Shown here piece after piece: positions 63,650-64,000 of a DNA stretch of 64,000 nt (position 1 is the first letter of the stretch; every line of letters begins with the position of its first letter). The DNA comes from Pseudomonadota bacterium (GTDB lineage: Bacteria; Pseudomonadota; Gammaproteobacteria; Pseudomonadales; Pseudohongiellaceae), in the NCBI GenBank assembly GCA_027592275.1, contig JAQCKF010000003.1:113132-177131 (forward strand), in the 5' to 3' direction. The position numbers were made by a program, and so were the translations under genes. Under the pieces are notes generated by a model that saw nothing but the letters and a program-made list of their open reading frames with translations, was not told where the DNA came from and ran no database searches.

Positions 63650-63703
63650 ACTCTGACTACTCCCTGAGGTGCTCAGGCTCCGATTTGGCCCGAATTTTCG
63701 CAC

Positions 63704-64000
63704 AAAAGTAGTATCGACTGACTTTAAGAAATCTTCATAAGAATTTCTTATATATAGGGTTTTTTGAATTTAGAGTCTAGATAATTATATTAACAGTGTT
63801 AACTTTACGCGGTTCACATCTGGTATTACACTATCCCCCGAAGTTGGTGAAGTGCCTTCTGGGCTAGTCTAGAAAATAATAAACGGGACAGCTAAGTCCT
63901 ACTGTAAGTGAGGGGTTTCAGGATGGCAGCTCTTGACCTTTCCCCTAAGTTAGTACCACTCGCAGGATGAGAAATTCATTCTAAGCTGCCCTCTCAGCAA
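63704..64000. other. Right-edge region, possible left end of an IS3-like element
   Basis: No gene is visible here. 63704-63860 is A+T-rich. From 63934 the line TGACCTTTCCCCTAAG followed by TTAGTACCAC resembles the ends of IS3-group insertion sequences as I remember them, and a small inverted repeat AGGATGA/TCATTCT follows (63965-63983). Most IS3 elements have the orfA start a little further on, beyond the window. This cannot be settled from the half that is visible. Confidence 0.3.

Noticed and set aside
1..64000. CRISPR array, tRNA or rRNA genes
   Set aside because: No regularly spaced direct repeats of the right size and no tRNA T-arm or rRNA-like sequence were seen on either strand by eye.

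Overview
This 64-kb window looks like the chromosome of a gammaproteobacterium, probably a marine, aerobic, Gram-negative heterotroph. The grounds are a gltB-gltD pair, malate synthase G, the Na+/H+ antiporter NhaB, a TonB-dependent receptor, a YnjBCD-type ABC importer, and an unusually high share of proteins with Sec or Tat signal peptides. This is inference from gene content; there is no rRNA or other marker that would fix the taxon. No tRNA, rRNA or CRISPR array was seen.

Layout: 1-189 is the tail of a cut-off gene. 223-3764 is a three-gene YnjBCD-type ABC import operon. 3795-4736 (minus) is an exported HpcH/HpaI-type aldolase. 4993-6129 (plus) is the most remarkable gene, a TlpA/ResA-like redoxin whose catalytic cysteine position is an in-frame TGA followed by a SECIS-like hairpin; it is most likely a selenoprotein. 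6225-9730 holds an NHL-repeat protein and two convergent paralogues of an unrecognised exported family. 9913-15471 holds a membrane protein, malate synthase G, and a metallo-beta-lactamase-fold/esterase operon. 15765-18602 holds unrecognised exported or membrane proteins. 18692-24871 holds a Tat-type dienelactone hydrolase, a Tat NHL-repeat protein, a DUF4404-like protein, a MarR regulator with a long palindromic operator, a half-size asparaginase and a beta-helix lipoprotein.

25023-30525 (minus) is a run of single genes: a large alpha/beta hydrolase, a DMT exporter, an HNH nuclease, an exported protein with a 12-bp coding repeat, and a short-chain dehydrogenase. 30741-33212 is a TonB-dependent receptor. 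33236-42924 (minus) carries a glycerophosphodiesterase, a DUF5916-like outer-membrane protein, a three-part M1/M28/PDZ peptidase, a TolB-like propeller and a D-cysteine desulfhydrase-type enzyme. 43064-48381 (minus) is a five-gene operon for a Tat-exported molybdenum hydroxylase (2Fe-2S, Moco and FAD/4Cys subunits) with a membrane cytochrome b and a small unknown protein.

48756-55057 is the glutamate synthase locus, with a good sigma-70 promoter and a ~200-nt structured leader. 55280-59563 carries nhaB and a NatAB-like ABC pair. 59580-63649 (minus) holds a zinc-ribbon membrane protein, a LysE-type exporter with an ABC exporter, a secreted methyltransferase-like protein and a small acidic protein. 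The right edge (63934-64000) may be the beginning of an IS3-like insertion sequence. Many genes are followed by clear intrinsic terminators, several shared by convergent genes.
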